A stretch of 64,000 nucleotides of DNA, taken from CAZOEL01 sp964578835 (GTDB taxonomy: Bacteria; Desulfobacterota; Syntrophobacteria; Syntrophobacterales; Syntrophobacteraceae). The notes under the pieces are model-generated. The model saw nothing but the letters and a program-made list of their open reading frames with translations. It did no database searches and was not told the DNA's origin. The DNA is taken from positions 52,013-116,012 of the forward strand of contig CAZOEL010000007.1 of NCBI GenBank assembly GCA_964578835.1, written 5' to 3'. Below, piece after piece: positions 52,003-62,021 of the stretch (position 1 is the first letter of the stretch; each line of letters begins with the position of its first letter). A program made the position numbers and the translations under genes.

Positions 52003-54678
52003 ATGGCCGATCGCACCTACAAATACTTGCGCGAAGACATTGGCGAGCTGCCGGTAAAGCTCGAGCATCTAACGATCTACATCAACTTTCTTCCCGACCG
52101 GGTAATAGCTCGAAACTGCCTGGAGATGACCGTAAAGCGGAGCCTCGACGCTATCGAGCTGGATGCGTGCGATTTGGAAATCATGGGAATCGAATTGTGC
52201 GAAACCCCAGCCGATAAAGAAGGGCAGGGCGCTCCTTTGGATTATTCGTACGAGAAGGAGCGGAACAAGCTTTTAGTTAAGCTTCCCGGGCAAATCGAAG
52301 CTGGGGAGCGAATCTGTGTGAGAGCTCTTACCTGTTGTTATCCGTCCGAGCATATTCTGGAAGGAATATACCGGGATACGACTCCTTCCGGAGCGCCCCA
52401 GCAGTACATGTCTCAGTGTCAACAGTGGGGATTTCAGCGCATTATGCCCATCTTCGACGATTGCCGCGCCAAATGCTCCATGACGACCACGCTCGAAGGC
52501 GACGCCGCCTACACGCATCTCATAAGCAACGGGAACATCAGCTTGAAAACGAACCCAGACGGCAAGCCCGTCCCGAAGCCCGGCGACCCCACGAGACAGA
52601 TCATAACGTACGAAAACCCGGTACCCATGGCGCCGTATCTCTTTATCGCCTGCGCCGGAACCTGGGATGCTCTGGTCGATTCCGTGACCTACGATTCCGG
52701 ACGCACGGCGCGCCTCGAATATCTCGTTCCTCCGGGAGCGACGGACGGGGCGAAGATTCCCATGCAGATACTCCAGGACTCCATCCTCTGGGTCCGCAAG
52801 ACGCAGGATTACGAATACACTGGCGACACCTACCGAACCATATGCATGAACAAGTCCAACTTCGGCGGGATGGAAAACGTCGGCAACACCACCATCGTTA
52901 CCGATGCGGCGCTCATACACGAGCACACGCTCGATCTTTCGCTGCTCTACGCCCATGCGGTTATCGTGCACGAATTCGAGCACAATCAGTGCGGCAGCGA
53001 GACGACGATGGAAAGTCCCTTTGACGTCTGGCTGAACGAAGCCTACACGGTGGACGTAGAGCGCCAGTTCATGGCGGATGTCTTCAATCCCTCTTTCATT
53101 CGTCTGCAGCAGGTGGACAGCATACGCAACCCGCTGCTCGGGCCGCTGACCATAGAAGACGCCGGGTATGCGGGGAGGATCGTTCGAGACGGATTCAACA
53201 ATCCCGACGAGCTCATAGACGGCGTGACCTATGTCAAGGCGGCCGAAGTGATCCGCATGCTGCGTCTTGTGACGGGGGCCGAGAAATTCCTTGCGGGAAA
53301 GAATCTTTATTTTTCCCGCTATCATTTCGGCAACGCCAATACGGACCAATTCTTCGAGTGCTTCGAAGAAGCCTCGGGAATCTCTCTGGAGCTTTTCAAG
53401 AAGGGATGGCTTTACACAATAGGTTACCCAAAGGTGAGCGCTACTTCGTCCTATGATGCCAAGGACAAAAGCTTTCGCATACTGTTCGAGCAGGAGCCGA
53501 CCCCTCATGGGGCGCCCTTCCATACGCCCATCATGTTGGCCTTGGTCGATGAGAGCGGAAAGGACATCCCCGGCTCGGAGCGCACCTTCCAGCTAAAGGA
53601 ATCAAAGGCCGAGCTTGTTCTGGAGCATGTGGCGTCGCCGCCAGCCTTTGTGTCTCTCAATCGCGGTTATTCTTTCTACGGAACTTTCAAAAACAGGAGC
53701 GCAACGCGCGAGAGCCTGGTCCTTCAGGCCCGGCTCGATCCGGATGTCTACAATCGCGTGGACGCCATGCGCCAATTGACGGATGAACAAAGGATAAAGC
53801 TCCTAAACGATCCGGAGGCGGAAATCGATCCACAGTGGCTCGAACTCTTTGGCGAAATCCTTGGCAACCGCAGCCTTCCTTCGTCTCTCAAGGCCTATCT
53901 TCTTCGTATCGACGAGCAGCCCATGGATCGAGGCTACATTACCTGGTATCGGGAGCTGGTCGCAGCCAGGGAAAAGCTCATGCGCGCCGTCAATGGGCGC
54001 TACAAAAATGAGCTTGAGAGCGCGTTTCAAGAGCTGGACACCTATGTTGCATCGACATCAGATCTGAGAGCGGGCATTGAAGATCGCATGCTCAAAGGGA
54101 TGTTGCTCGATCTGATCGTCATAGACGATTCTCAAGAGAGCTGGCGGCTCACAGTCGCTCATTTTCGCGCTGCCACGACGGCTTCGGACAGGGTGTCCGC
54201 CCTGGGGGCTCTAAATCGAAGCTCCGCTCCCACTCGCAGGGCGGTATTAGAAGAGGTCTACGGCCAGTGGCGCGATCACCTGAGCGGTTACGCCAACTAT
54301 CTCAGGATCATCTCGAGCGGAACGCAGCCCGACGTGTTCGACATGATCGATGCGGAGAAGAGACGCCCCACTTTCGATGTGGCCCAACCCACCTGGTCGC
54401 GCGCGCTCTTTCTTCCCATGGCGGCCAATAACAAGATGGTGTGGACCGATGAAGGCATCCAGTGGCTTACGGACATCATCATCGAGCTTTCTCCCGTGAA
54501 CGCCACGACCACGAGCCGCCTGCTCAACACTTTCCAGCATGTTCAAAGGCTCAGAGAGCCTCTGAAAGAAAAGGTGACGGCGGCTCTGGAGGTCATCGTG
54601 CGAGAGGTTCCCGACAAGGTGAATTCTACGATCCATGGTCAGGCTCAGGCCTATCTCGGTGTTGCGCCCAAAGGCTAG
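52003..54678 (+). CDS. M1-family metallo-aminopeptidase
   Basis: 891 residues, no signal peptide, so cytoplasmic. The exopeptidase motif is FGGMENVGNTT (GxMEN), and the zinc site is VHEFEHNQCG with the third ligand in WLNEAYTVDVE. The C-terminal half is helical, with the length and layout of PepN rather than the LTA4-hydrolase type. The ATG at 52003 has AAAGGA upstream; the frame reaches back into the previous gene (51796) without support. Possibly cotranscribed with the queuosine-salvage gene (61-bp gap). Confidence 0.92.
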   Translation: MADRTYKYLREDIGELPVKLEHLTIYINFLPDRVIARNCLEMTVKRSLDAIELDACDLEIMGIELCETPADKEGQGAPLDYSYEKERNKLLVKLPGQIEAGERICVRALTCCYPSEHILEGIYRDTTPSGAPQQYMSQCQQWGFQRIMPIFDDCRAKCSMTTTLEGDAAYTHLISNGNISLKTNPDGKPVPKPGDPTRQIITYENPVPMAPYLFIACAGTWDALVDSVTYDSGRTARLEYLVPPGATDGAKIPMQILQDSILWVRKTQDYEYTGDTYRTICMNKSNFGGMENVGNTTIVTDAALIHEHTLDLSLLYAHAVIVHEFEHNQCGSETTMESPFDVWLNEAYTVDVERQFMADVFNPSFIRLQQVDSIRNPLLGPLTIEDAGYAGRIVRDGFNNPDELIDGVTYVKAAEVIRMLRLVTGAEKFLAGKNLYFSRYHFGNANTDQFFECFEEASGISLELFKKGWLYTIGYPKVSATSSYDAKDKSFRILFEQEPTPHGAPFHTPIMLALVDESGKDIPGSERTFQLKESKAELVLEHVASPPAFVSLNRGYSFYGTFKNRSATRESLVLQARLDPDVYNRVDAMRQLTDEQRIKLLNDPEAEIDPQWLELFGEILGNRSLPSSLKAYLLRIDEQPMDRGYITWYRELVAAREKLMRAVNGRYKNELESAFQELDTYVASTSDLRAGIEDRMLKGMLLDLIVIDDSQESWRLTVAHFRAATTASDRVSALGALNRSSAPTRRAVLEEVYGQWRDHLSGYANYLRIISSGTQPDVFDMIDAEKRRPTFDVAQPTWSRALFLPMAANNKMVWTDEGIQWLTDIIIELSPVNATTTSRLLNTFQHVQRLREPLKEKVTAALEVIVREVPDKVNSTIHGQAQAYLGVAPKG

Positions 54679-54716
54679 TGGCTTGTCAACATCGTTTCTT
54701 CCGGTGTGAGCAGGCC

Positions 54717-54737
54717 CCCTCTCCCTCAGGGAGAGGG
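54717..54737. terminator. GC-rich hairpin between convergent genes
   Basis: CCCTCTCCC, TCA, GGGAGAGGG: a perfect 9-bp stem with a 3-base loop, 38 bases after the aminopeptidase stop. No T-tract follows on the plus strand. It resembles short palindromic repeats common in many bacterial genomes. The rest of 54679-54956 shows nothing else. Confidence 0.45.
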
Positions 54738-54956
54738 AAAAGACTGCAGCCCGACCATTCGAAAAACCGCAACCTGAAAATTCAAAGTAGACGATCCACT
54801 AGTGCAGCCTGCGCAAGTTGGCGTCAACTGGATGCTTGATACTGGATATTTGATAAAAACCGTGCAGGCATGAGCCTGGAAGATTTTATCGAGCATTCGG
54901 CATCATTTCATTTTACCTTCTTATTTACTGTATATTCAACCTTCCAAGGGCAAGCT

Positions 54957-55505
54957 CTACCTTAGACGGTCTCCGATTGTTTCTAATCCGGCTTGGGCGC
55001 AGACCTGGTCGGCTTCTGCCCGCGGCGCTCCGCCAACGCCGATTCCTCCGATTACATCTTCTCCGGCTCGAATCGGCAGTCCACCCCCAAGGAATAGAAG
55101 CCCATCGGTTATGTCTTCAAGATTTGCAGCCGCCGGATCCCGCGCTGTCCGCGCAGCTAAATCGGCTGTGCTCGAGCGAAAAAGCGAGGCCGTAAAGGCC
55201 TTTCTCCGCGATGATTCAACCGTGTGAGGACTTGTGCCGTCGTCTCGGAGCAAGGCCTTCAGGTTGCCGGCGCGGTCGACCACAGCAGCTGAAACTTGAA
55301 AGCCGTCTGCCCGACATTGTTCGACTGCCGCGACTGCGGCTTCCTGAGCGAGAGAAAGAGAGATCTGCCGTTCTGTGAGGATCTCCTGACCCGGGGAAAG
55401 AGGACTTTGCAGAGCTGACGGAAATTGTTGAGCCTGGATTGACGCGGGGATGATCAAAGCGATGAGGACGGCTGAGAGGCCAAGACAAATTTCGTATCTT
55501 TTCAT
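54957..55505 (-). CDS. Secreted GlcG/HbpS-like protein (DUF336)
   Basis: 182 residues with a signal peptide (ICLGLSAVLIALIIPASIQAQ). The domain core reads AAVAAVEQCRADGFQVSAAV, VDRAGNLKALLRDDGT, SRRKAFTA and GGLPIRAGEDVIGGIGVGGAPRAEADQVCAQAG, typical of the GlcG/HbpS family, some members of which bind haem or cobalamin. The ATG at 55505 has AAAGG upstream; a TTG at 55526 does not. Divergent from the RND efflux operon; a role is not evident. Confidence 0.85.
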   Translation of the reverse strand: MKRYEICLGLSAVLIALIIPASIQAQQFPSALQSPLSPGQEILTERQISLSLAQEAAVAAVEQCRADGFQVSAAVVDRAGNLKALLRDDGTSPHTVESSRRKAFTASLFRSSTADLAARTARDPAAANLEDITDGLLFLGGGLPIRAGEDVIGGIGVGGAPRAEADQVCAQAGLETIGDRLR

Positions 55506-55624
55506 TCTGACGCCTTTCTTCTTCAAGCCCGGTGACGGCCGAAGGGTTGTGCTTCTGATCGGCCAAGGGCAAAAGGTCGGTCATTGAGACCGTTGAATGC
55601 TGTTGCGTTTGACTTATGGTTTAC

Positions 55625-55637
55625 CCGTATATTACGG
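55625..55637. promoter_or_regulatory. Short palindrome, possible operator
   Basis: CCGTA TAT TACGG in the spacer between the GlcG-like and RND genes, close to a TTGACT (about 55609) and a TATAAT (about 55648). It could be a repressor site, but no regulator gene is adjacent. Confidence 0.25.
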
Positions 55638-55694
55638 TAGTTCCAACTATAATAAGAATGACTAGTGAACATGGCAAATCTTTGTCGATAAGCT

Positions 55695-55882
55695 CAGCAA
55701 TTCTAAATTAGGCCATCCTGGTGAAGGAGGGAAATAAGCTCAGCTCGTCATACCGGCATGTTTTTAGCCGGTATCCAGCCCGGCGTAAAAACTGGATTCC
55801 GGCTTGAAGACTGCCGGAATGACGAACACACCTCATTTCGGATGAGAGTAAGCCGGGCTGAGCTCCAAATTTAGAATTGCTG
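55695..55882. mobile_element. MITE-like element, copy A (188 bp), with intact ends and target duplication
   Basis: Perfect 15-bp terminal inverted repeats, CAGCAATTCTAAATT at 55695-55709 and its reverse complement at 55868-55882. Immediately outside, CGATAAGCT occurs on both sides (55686-55694 and 55883-55891), a perfect 9-bp target duplication. Inside are two hairpins built on CCGGTA-type and ATTCCGGC-type arms. No coding sequence, so it must depend on a transposase elsewhere. It lies in the 534-bp spacer upstream of the RND operon, which otherwise holds only the palindrome above. Confidence 0.85.
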
Positions 55883-56039
55883 CGATAAGCTATTGGTCTC
55901 ATTCCTGTTTAATATTGCCATTACCTGAACATAGACGTTGACTCATGCATTCCACAGAATGTAGAAGTTGAAATGATTACACAGATGCTTTGATAAGTGG
56001 CCGAAAGTTTTCTGATGCAAGATCCGGGAGGGGATTGGC

Positions 56040-57299
56040 GTGAGAAACGAAGCGTTTCGGGTGTATTGGAGCTCATCTGTCGGCAAAGCCCTCCGACGAT
56101 GGCTGGTTTCTGGTGCGACTTTGTCTTTGATCATCTTCGCGATTTGCGGATGTGAGAAGAAGGAGCCCGCCCGTTCGGGCGTGAAGGAGAAGGCGTTTGA
56201 AGTCGCCGTGGCGACGATGACGCCAGTGGAGACGCCGGTAACCGTAGAGTATGTCGCTCAGACGCAGAGCTCGCGGCAGGTGAATATCCAGGCCCGGGTG
56301 AACGGTTTCCTTGAAAAAAGGGTTTATACGGAGGGGGCGATCGTCAAGGAAGGCGAGACTCTCTTCCTGATGGACCAAAAGCCTTTCAAGGTCCAGTTGG
56401 ACCAGGCCAAAGCGTCCCTGACGAAGCAGGAGGCCGCTCTGGAAATAGCGCGTCAGAACTTGGCTCGGGTGGGACCTCTGGCCAAGCTCAACGCTCTCTC
56501 CCAAAAGGATCTGGATGACGCCAACGGGCAGTTCCAGTCCGCTTCGGCAGCCGTGGATCAGGCCAAAGCTCAGGTCGAGCAGGCGAAGCTCAATCTATCC
56601 TATACCGTCATAACCTCGCCGGTTGCGGGAATCACCAGCTCTGCTATCCAGGCGGATGGAAGCTACCTCAACTCAATGAACAGCCAGCTAACCACCGTCT
56701 CGGTAATCAGCCCCATCTGGGTGAATTTCAGCGTTTCAGAAAACGAGAGGCAACGATTCCGAGACCAGATAGCCCGGGGAGAGATTCGCGAGCCGAAGGA
56801 CAAGAACTATATTGTCGAAGTCATTCTGGTTGACGGCTCTCTCTTCCCGCAGACCGGAAAGATCACCTTTGCAGAACCTTCCTTCAACCCGCAGACGGGC
56901 ACTTTTCTCATTCGCGCAAGCCTCGACAATCCGAATGGCGCCTTGAGCCCGAATCAATATGTGCGGGTCCGACTAAAGGGGGCCGTGAGGCCGAACGCTA
57001 TCCTTGCGCCGCAGCGCGCCGTTCGTCAGGGGGCCAGAGGGCATTTTGTCTGGGTGGTGAACAAAGAGAGCAAAGCTGAGCTGCGTCCAGTCGTGGTTGG
57101 CGAATGGCATGGAGACGACTGGCTCATACGCGAAGGACTCAAGGCGAACGAGCAGGTTGTGGTTGATGGCGGTCTTAGCCTTTATCCCGGCGCGTCTGTT
57201 GCAGCAAAGCCGTATGTTCCCGGGGCCGCCGACAAAACGGCAGGCGAGAATGCCGGGGCCGATCAGCCCAAGGCCGATGCCGCTCAACAAGACAAGTAG
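56040..57299 (+). CDS. RND efflux periplasmic adaptor lipoprotein (AcrA/MexA family)
   Basis: 419 residues. Lipobox FAICGC after a signal helix, then the membrane-fusion fold: a lipoyl half (NIQARVNGFLEKRVYTEGAI), a helical hairpin (AKASLTKQEAALEIARQNLA ... QAKAQVEQAKLNLSYTVI), the second lipoyl half (TSPVAGITSSAI) and beta-barrel and proximal domains. Translation starts at GTG 56040, with GGAGG 8 bases upstream. First gene of a three-gene efflux operon. Confidence 0.94.
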   Translation: MRNEAFRVYWSSSVGKALRRWLVSGATLSLIIFAICGCEKKEPARSGVKEKAFEVAVATMTPVETPVTVEYVAQTQSSRQVNIQARVNGFLEKRVYTEGAIVKEGETLFLMDQKPFKVQLDQAKASLTKQEAALEIARQNLARVGPLAKLNALSQKDLDDANGQFQSASAAVDQAKAQVEQAKLNLSYTVITSPVAGITSSAIQADGSYLNSMNSQLTTVSVISPIWVNFSVSENERQRFRDQIARGEIREPKDKNYIVEVILVDGSLFPQTGKITFAEPSFNPQTGTFLIRASLDNPNGALSPNQYVRVRLKGAVRPNAILAPQRAVRQGARGHFVWVVNKESKAELRPVVVGEWHGDDWLIREGLKANEQVVVDGGLSLYPGASVAAKPYVPGAADKTAGENAGADQPKADAAQQDK

Positions 57300-57313
57300 A
57301 GGAGGTCGAGCTC

Positions 57314-60300
57314 ATGTTCTCGAAATTCTTCATCGAGCGGCCGATTTTTGCCACAGTGATCTCGATTATCCTATGTTTGGCCGGCTTTGTGGCGATGATG
57401 GCCCTGCCGGTCGAACAGTACCCGACAATTACGCCGGTGCAGGTCACCGTGCAGGCCACCTATCCGGGAGCCGATTCTCAGACGGTCGCCGATTCCGTTG
57501 CGGCGCCAATAGAGGCGCAGGTCAACGGCGTCGACAATATGATTTACATGTCCTCAACGAGCTCTTCGAACGGGCAGATGCTCCTGACCGTCTACTTCAC
57601 GCTCGATACAGACCCCGATATAGCGCAGGTTCAGGTGCAAAACCGCGTTAGCCTTGCAGAGCCGCAGCTCCCTTCGGCGGTGGTGCAGCAGGGCGTCTCG
57701 GTGCAGAAAAAGTCCTCCTCCATCATGATGATGATCGGCATCTATGGCGAGGGTGATCGCTACAGCCCGGAATACATCGCCAATTACGCCAATGTGTATG
57801 TTCTCGACGCGATCAAGAGAGTGCCAGGGGCCGGGCAGGCGCAGATCATGGGAGTTCCGGATCAGGCCATGCGGATATGGATGAATCCGGAGCGCATGGC
57901 CTCTCTCGGGATTACGACCAGCGATATTCAGCAGGCGGTAGCGAGCCAGAACGCTCTTTTCGGAACCGGTCAGATAGGCCAGCAGCCGACAGCGGGGCCC
58001 GTTGAGCTGACCTTCCCCGTTGTTTCTCAGCGTCCTTTCACCGATCCCGCCGAGTACGAGAACATAATCCTCAGGGCAAGCCAGGACGGCAGCGCCATTG
58101 TCCGCCTCAAAGATGTGGCGCGCGCCGAAGTGGGCTTGAGGCAGTATATAGTCAACAGCAAGCTGAACGGCGCTCCGGCTACTTTTCTCGCCATCTATCA
58201 GCAGCCGGGGGCAAATGGCCTCGAAGTCTCGAAAGCCGTTCGCAAGACCATGGAAGAAATGCAGTCGCGCTTTCCCGATGGCATGAAGTACCTGATATCG
58301 CTCGATACGACAGACTTTGTGCGCCTCTCGATCGAGGAAGTGATCCACACTCTGTTTGAAGCAATCGTTCTGGTCGTTTTCGTCGTATATCTTTTTCTTC
58401 AAAGCTTTCGCATTACGATCATCTGCACCGTGGCTATCTTCGTGGCCCTGGTCAGCACCTTTACCGGCATGATAGCCATGGGGTTTTCCATCAACCTTCT
58501 CACCCTTTTCGGCCTGGTGCTCGCCATAGGCATGGTGGTGGATGACGCCATCGTTGTGGTCGAAAACGTCGAGCGCAACATGGCGCTGCATCGTCTCTCT
58601 CCAAAGGATGCGACGATCAGGGCTATGGGAGAGATCTCCGGGTCGCTCGTAGCGGTGGTGCTGGTAATGACTTCCGTGTTTCTTCCGGCCGCCTTCTTGC
58701 CGGGCGCTACGGGACAGCTTTACAAGCAGTTTGCGATCACCATCGTCATATCGGTTACGGTCTCCGGGTTTGTAGCGCTGACACTCACTCCGGCAATGTG
58801 CGGAGTCCTGCTCTCGCACCACACGGAGCCGCCCAGCCGGGGATTCTTCGCATGGTTCAACCGGATGGTGGACGGCGTCACACAAGCTTTCGGCCATGCA
58901 GTCATGCTGGTTATCAGGCGCATGGCCATCGCCTTTGCTCTCCTTGTCGTTTTCCTGTGGAGCATCTGGCATTTATTCCAGATCACGCCGACAAGCTTCG
59001 TTCCCAATGAGGATCAAGGCTACGTGATGACGGCGATCATTATGCCCGACGCCGCCAGTCTCGACCGTACGGAAAACGTTTCGGAACAGGTGGATAAGAT
59101 CTTTGCCGGGCTTCCCGGCGTGGCGAACCGCACCCAGATTACCGGCTACAGCCTGCTCGATGGAGGCTACAAAACCAATTCGGGAACCTTTTTCGTCACC
59201 CTGAAGCCATTCGACGAACGGTACGGTTCTATTGAGAAAGCGCGTACGGAGAACGCCAAGGCGGTGCTTCAAGGGGTTGTGGGGAAATCCCGCTCCATTC
59301 ATGAGGCGTTTGTCGCGCCCATTGCTCCGCCCGCCATCCCGGGTCTTGGAACGACCGGAGGCTTCGAGCTCTGGATTCAGGATACGGAGGCCGGCGAGCC
59401 GGCAAGGCTTGAAGAAGTGACTCAGCAGTTCTTGAGAAAAGCTCGAGCGCGCGCCGAGCTTACGGGGCTCAGCAGCACGTTCCGCGCCAGCGCTCAGCAG
59501 TTGCGCGTGGAGGTGAATCGAGAGAAGGCCACTCTTCTCGGCGTGCCGGTGCAGGATGTTTACAGCGCGATCCAGGCGCAGTTCGGATCATTGACGGTAA
59601 GCCAGTATAACGAATACAGCCGAGTGTGGTGGGTTATTCTACAATCCGATCCCAAGCACCGGCAGGATCCGGGAGACATAACGAAGTTATATGCGAGATC
59701 GTCGCAAAACCAGATGGTCCCGCTTTCAGCTTTGGTCACTACCGAGTGGGTGAGCGGCCCGGATCTCATGCCACACTTCAACGGCTTTCCAGCCGCCAAA
59801 GTGAACGGCTCTGCGGCGGCAGGCTACAGTTCTGGGCAGGCCATAGCGGCCATGGAAGAAGTGGCCCGCGAAGTGCTGCCTCAAGGCTACGCCATCGCCT
59901 GGTCCGGCCTTGCCTTCGAGGAAAAGCAGTCGGGCGGGACCTCCACGGTTGCGTTTGTCTTCGGCATCATCATCGTCTTTCTTGTTCTTGCAGCCCAGTA
60001 TGAATCCTGGACTCTTCCCGGGGCCGTCATGACAGCGGTGCCCTTCGGCATTCTGGGCGCTCTTACGGCCAACTGGCTGCGAGGCCTTGAAAATGACGTT
60101 TACTTTCAGATCGGTCTTCTGGTGTTGATCGGCCTGGGAGCGAAAAACGCCGTTTTGCGGGTAACCTTCGCGGTTGAGCTGCGACGGCAGGGACGGTCGA
60201 TTATGGAAGCCACCATTGAGGCCGGAGAGCAGCGACTGAGGCCGATCATCATGACTTCGCTCGCCTTCGCTCTCGGCGTGCTGCCGCTTGCGCTCGCAGC

Positions 60301-60520
60301 CGGCGCGGGGGCCAACGCAAGGCATTCGATCGGGACGGGCATCATCGGCGGCATGATTGGCGAAACCACATTGGCCATGCTCTATGTGCCCCTCTTCTTC
60401 TATATCTTCGATCGATTTTCTGAAGGCTCGAAGAAGGAGCCGTCCAGAGGCGCCGCCCTCGAGAGCCCGCCCGCGACATCCACTTCAATGGCTGCAATGC
60501 CCCTGGACAAGCAGGAGTGA
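57314..60520 (+). CDS. RND multidrug efflux transporter (AcrB/MexB, HAE1 family)
   Basis: 1068 residues, 12 membrane helices in two repeats, with large periplasmic loops. N-terminus MFSKFFIERPIFATVISIIL is typical. The proton-relay aspartates are in GMVVDDAIVVVENVER and the Lys partner in LIGLGAKNAVL. One oddity: the helix that usually reads AKNAILIVEFA reads AKNAVLRVTFAVE, with Arg and Thr where Ile and Glu are normal. GAGGAGG precedes the ATG. It lies 14 bp after the adaptor gene. Confidence 0.95.
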   Translation: MFSKFFIERPIFATVISIILCLAGFVAMMALPVEQYPTITPVQVTVQATYPGADSQTVADSVAAPIEAQVNGVDNMIYMSSTSSSNGQMLLTVYFTLDTDPDIAQVQVQNRVSLAEPQLPSAVVQQGVSVQKKSSSIMMMIGIYGEGDRYSPEYIANYANVYVLDAIKRVPGAGQAQIMGVPDQAMRIWMNPERMASLGITTSDIQQAVASQNALFGTGQIGQQPTAGPVELTFPVVSQRPFTDPAEYENIILRASQDGSAIVRLKDVARAEVGLRQYIVNSKLNGAPATFLAIYQQPGANGLEVSKAVRKTMEEMQSRFPDGMKYLISLDTTDFVRLSIEEVIHTLFEAIVLVVFVVYLFLQSFRITIICTVAIFVALVSTFTGMIAMGFSINLLTLFGLVLAIGMVVDDAIVVVENVERNMALHRLSPKDATIRAMGEISGSLVAVVLVMTSVFLPAAFLPGATGQLYKQFAITIVISVTVSGFVALTLTPAMCGVLLSHHTEPPSRGFFAWFNRMVDGVTQAFGHAVMLVIRRMAIAFALLVVFLWSIWHLFQITPTSFVPNEDQGYVMTAIIMPDAASLDRTENVSEQVDKIFAGLPGVANRTQITGYSLLDGGYKTNSGTFFVTLKPFDERYGSIEKARTENAKAVLQGVVGKSRSIHEAFVAPIAPPAIPGLGTTGGFELWIQDTEAGEPARLEEVTQQFLRKARARAELTGLSSTFRASAQQLRVEVNREKATLLGVPVQDVYSAIQAQFGSLTVSQYNEYSRVWWVILQSDPKHRQDPGDITKLYARSSQNQMVPLSALVTTEWVSGPDLMPHFNGFPAAKVNGSAAAGYSSGQAIAAMEEVAREVLPQGYAIAWSGLAFEEKQSGGTSTVAFVFGIIIVFLVLAAQYESWTLPGAVMTAVPFGILGALTANWLRGLENDVYFQIGLLVLIGLGAKNAVLRVTFAVELRRQGRSIMEATIEAGEQRLRPIIMTSLAFALGVLPLALAAGAGANARHSIGTGIIGGMIGETTLAMLYVPLFFYIFDRFSEGSKKEPSRGAALESPPATSTSMAAMPLDKQE

Positions 60521-60527
60521 GACTGAC

Positions 60528-61952
60528 ATGCGCCGATTTATCATTCTTGGAATTATCGTTCTGACTGCAGGCTGCATGCTCGGCCCCGATTATCGCCGTC
60601 CCGTCGTTGACGCCCCGCAGAGCTTTCGCTATGAACCGGAGGAAGCACAGAATACCGCCAATACGCAGTGGTGGCGCCAATTTGAAGATCCGACTCTCGA
60701 TGCGTTGATTGCTGAAGCGCTGGCCAACAACAAAACCGTCAAAATTGCAGCATCCAACATCGAGGCGGCAAAAGGAGCTCTAACGCAGACCAGATCTCCG
60801 CTGTTTCCCCAGCTAAGCTATAGCGGAGAAGCTTCTCGCGCACGCTCTACCGAGGCCGGCGCTTCGATCTTGTCTTCACTCATACCCAATCCTCAGTCAT
60901 CTTTTCAGGTGTTTGCGGGAGCAAGCTGGGAGATTGACCTTTGGGGACGCATCCGCAGGCTCACCGAGGCTGCGCGGGCGGATCTGCTGGCTACGGAAGA
61001 AGCGCGGCGAGGCGTGATCCTCTCCCTCGTTTCTTCGGTTGCCGGCGGCTACATTCAGCTCCGGGCGCTCGATGAGCAGCTCGAAATCGCCAAAAGAACT
61101 CTCCTCGCCTACCGGGAATCGGTAAATCTTTTCGAGCAGCAGTTCAACCATGGGCAGATCTCTCTCATGAATGTCGAGCAGGCGCGGACGCAATACGAAA
61201 CCGCGGCGACGACAATCCCGCAGATCGGAAGCCAGATTGCTCAAACGGAGCACGCCATATCCATCCTGCTCGGCCGAAATCCGGGACCGATCGAGCGCGG
61301 GAAGGACATCGATGATCTTGCGCCGGCATCGGTTCCGTCGGGGCTGCCCTCACAGCTCCTGGAGCGCCGGCCCGACATCGCTCAAGCAGAGCAGCAACTT
61401 ATAGCAGCCAACGCTCGCATCGGAGCCGCCAGGGCGCTCTATTTCCCGACCATATCCCTTACCGGGAGCTATGGCCATGCGAGCGCGGAGCTTTCCGACC
61501 TTTTCAAAGGCCCGGCAAGAGTGTGGAGCTTTGCTGGGTCTGTCACCGGCCCGATCTTTACCGCCGGGGCCATCTACGGTCAGGTGAAGCAGGCCGAAGC
61601 AGCGCGGGAGGAAGCGTTGCTGAGCTATCAGAACGTTATTCAGAACGCCTTCAGAGACGTTGAGGACGCCTTGATCGCCTACAGAAAGCTGGTCGAGCAG
61701 ATGTACGCTCAGGAGCGCCTGGTCGCCAGCCTCCGGGAATATGCCCGACTCGCCTGGCTCCAGTACAAAGGTGGATACACTCCCTACCTCACCGTGCTCA
61801 GCGCCGAGCAGCAGCTCTTTCCCGCCGAGCTCAACTACAGCCAGGCTCGATCTTCCGTTCTGACCGCTCTGGTCGGCATTTATCAGGCAATGGGCGGCGG
61901 ATGGGTGAACGCAGCGGAGACGATCGCAGATGGACAATCCTTCCCGAAATGA
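60528..61952 (+). CDS. RND efflux outer membrane channel lipoprotein (OprM/NodT family)
   Basis: 474 residues. Signal peptide with lipobox VLTAGC, then MLGPDYRRPVVDAPQSFR and WWRQFEDPTLDALIAEALANN, the standard start of outer-membrane factors, and two repeats of long helices and beta strands (ERRPDIAQAEQQLIAANARIG). The ATG at 60528 follows AGGAG in the end of the transporter gene; the open frame back to 60357 overlaps that gene and is spurious. Completes a tripartite pump; no regulator gene is next to it. Confidence 0.94.
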   Translation: MRRFIILGIIVLTAGCMLGPDYRRPVVDAPQSFRYEPEEAQNTANTQWWRQFEDPTLDALIAEALANNKTVKIAASNIEAAKGALTQTRSPLFPQLSYSGEASRARSTEAGASILSSLIPNPQSSFQVFAGASWEIDLWGRIRRLTEAARADLLATEEARRGVILSLVSSVAGGYIQLRALDEQLEIAKRTLLAYRESVNLFEQQFNHGQISLMNVEQARTQYETAATTIPQIGSQIAQTEHAISILLGRNPGPIERGKDIDDLAPASVPSGLPSQLLERRPDIAQAEQQLIAANARIGAARALYFPTISLTGSYGHASAELSDLFKGPARVWSFAGSVTGPIFTAGAIYGQVKQAEAAREEALLSYQNVIQNAFRDVEDALIAYRKLVEQMYAQERLVASLREYARLAWLQYKGGYTPYLTVLSAEQQLFPAELNYSQARSSVLTALVGIYQAMGGGWVNAAETIADGQSFPK

Positions 61953-62021
61953 TTGGGATTTATGACGTTATGAAAGATCCGGAGCCCTTTGGCGTTTTGG
62001 TCAAAAGCCTTAGTGGCCCGG

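Noticed and set aside
52273..53523. 416-codon minus-strand frame inside the aminopeptidase gene
   Set aside because: Antisense shadow of an M1 peptidase with intact motifs; no start signal.
57554..58972. 472-codon open frame on the minus strand inside the RND transporter gene
   Set aside because: It lies wholly antisense to a clear AcrB-type gene, is His/Asp/Gly-rich without domains and has no ribosome-binding site: a shadow of GC-rich codon use.
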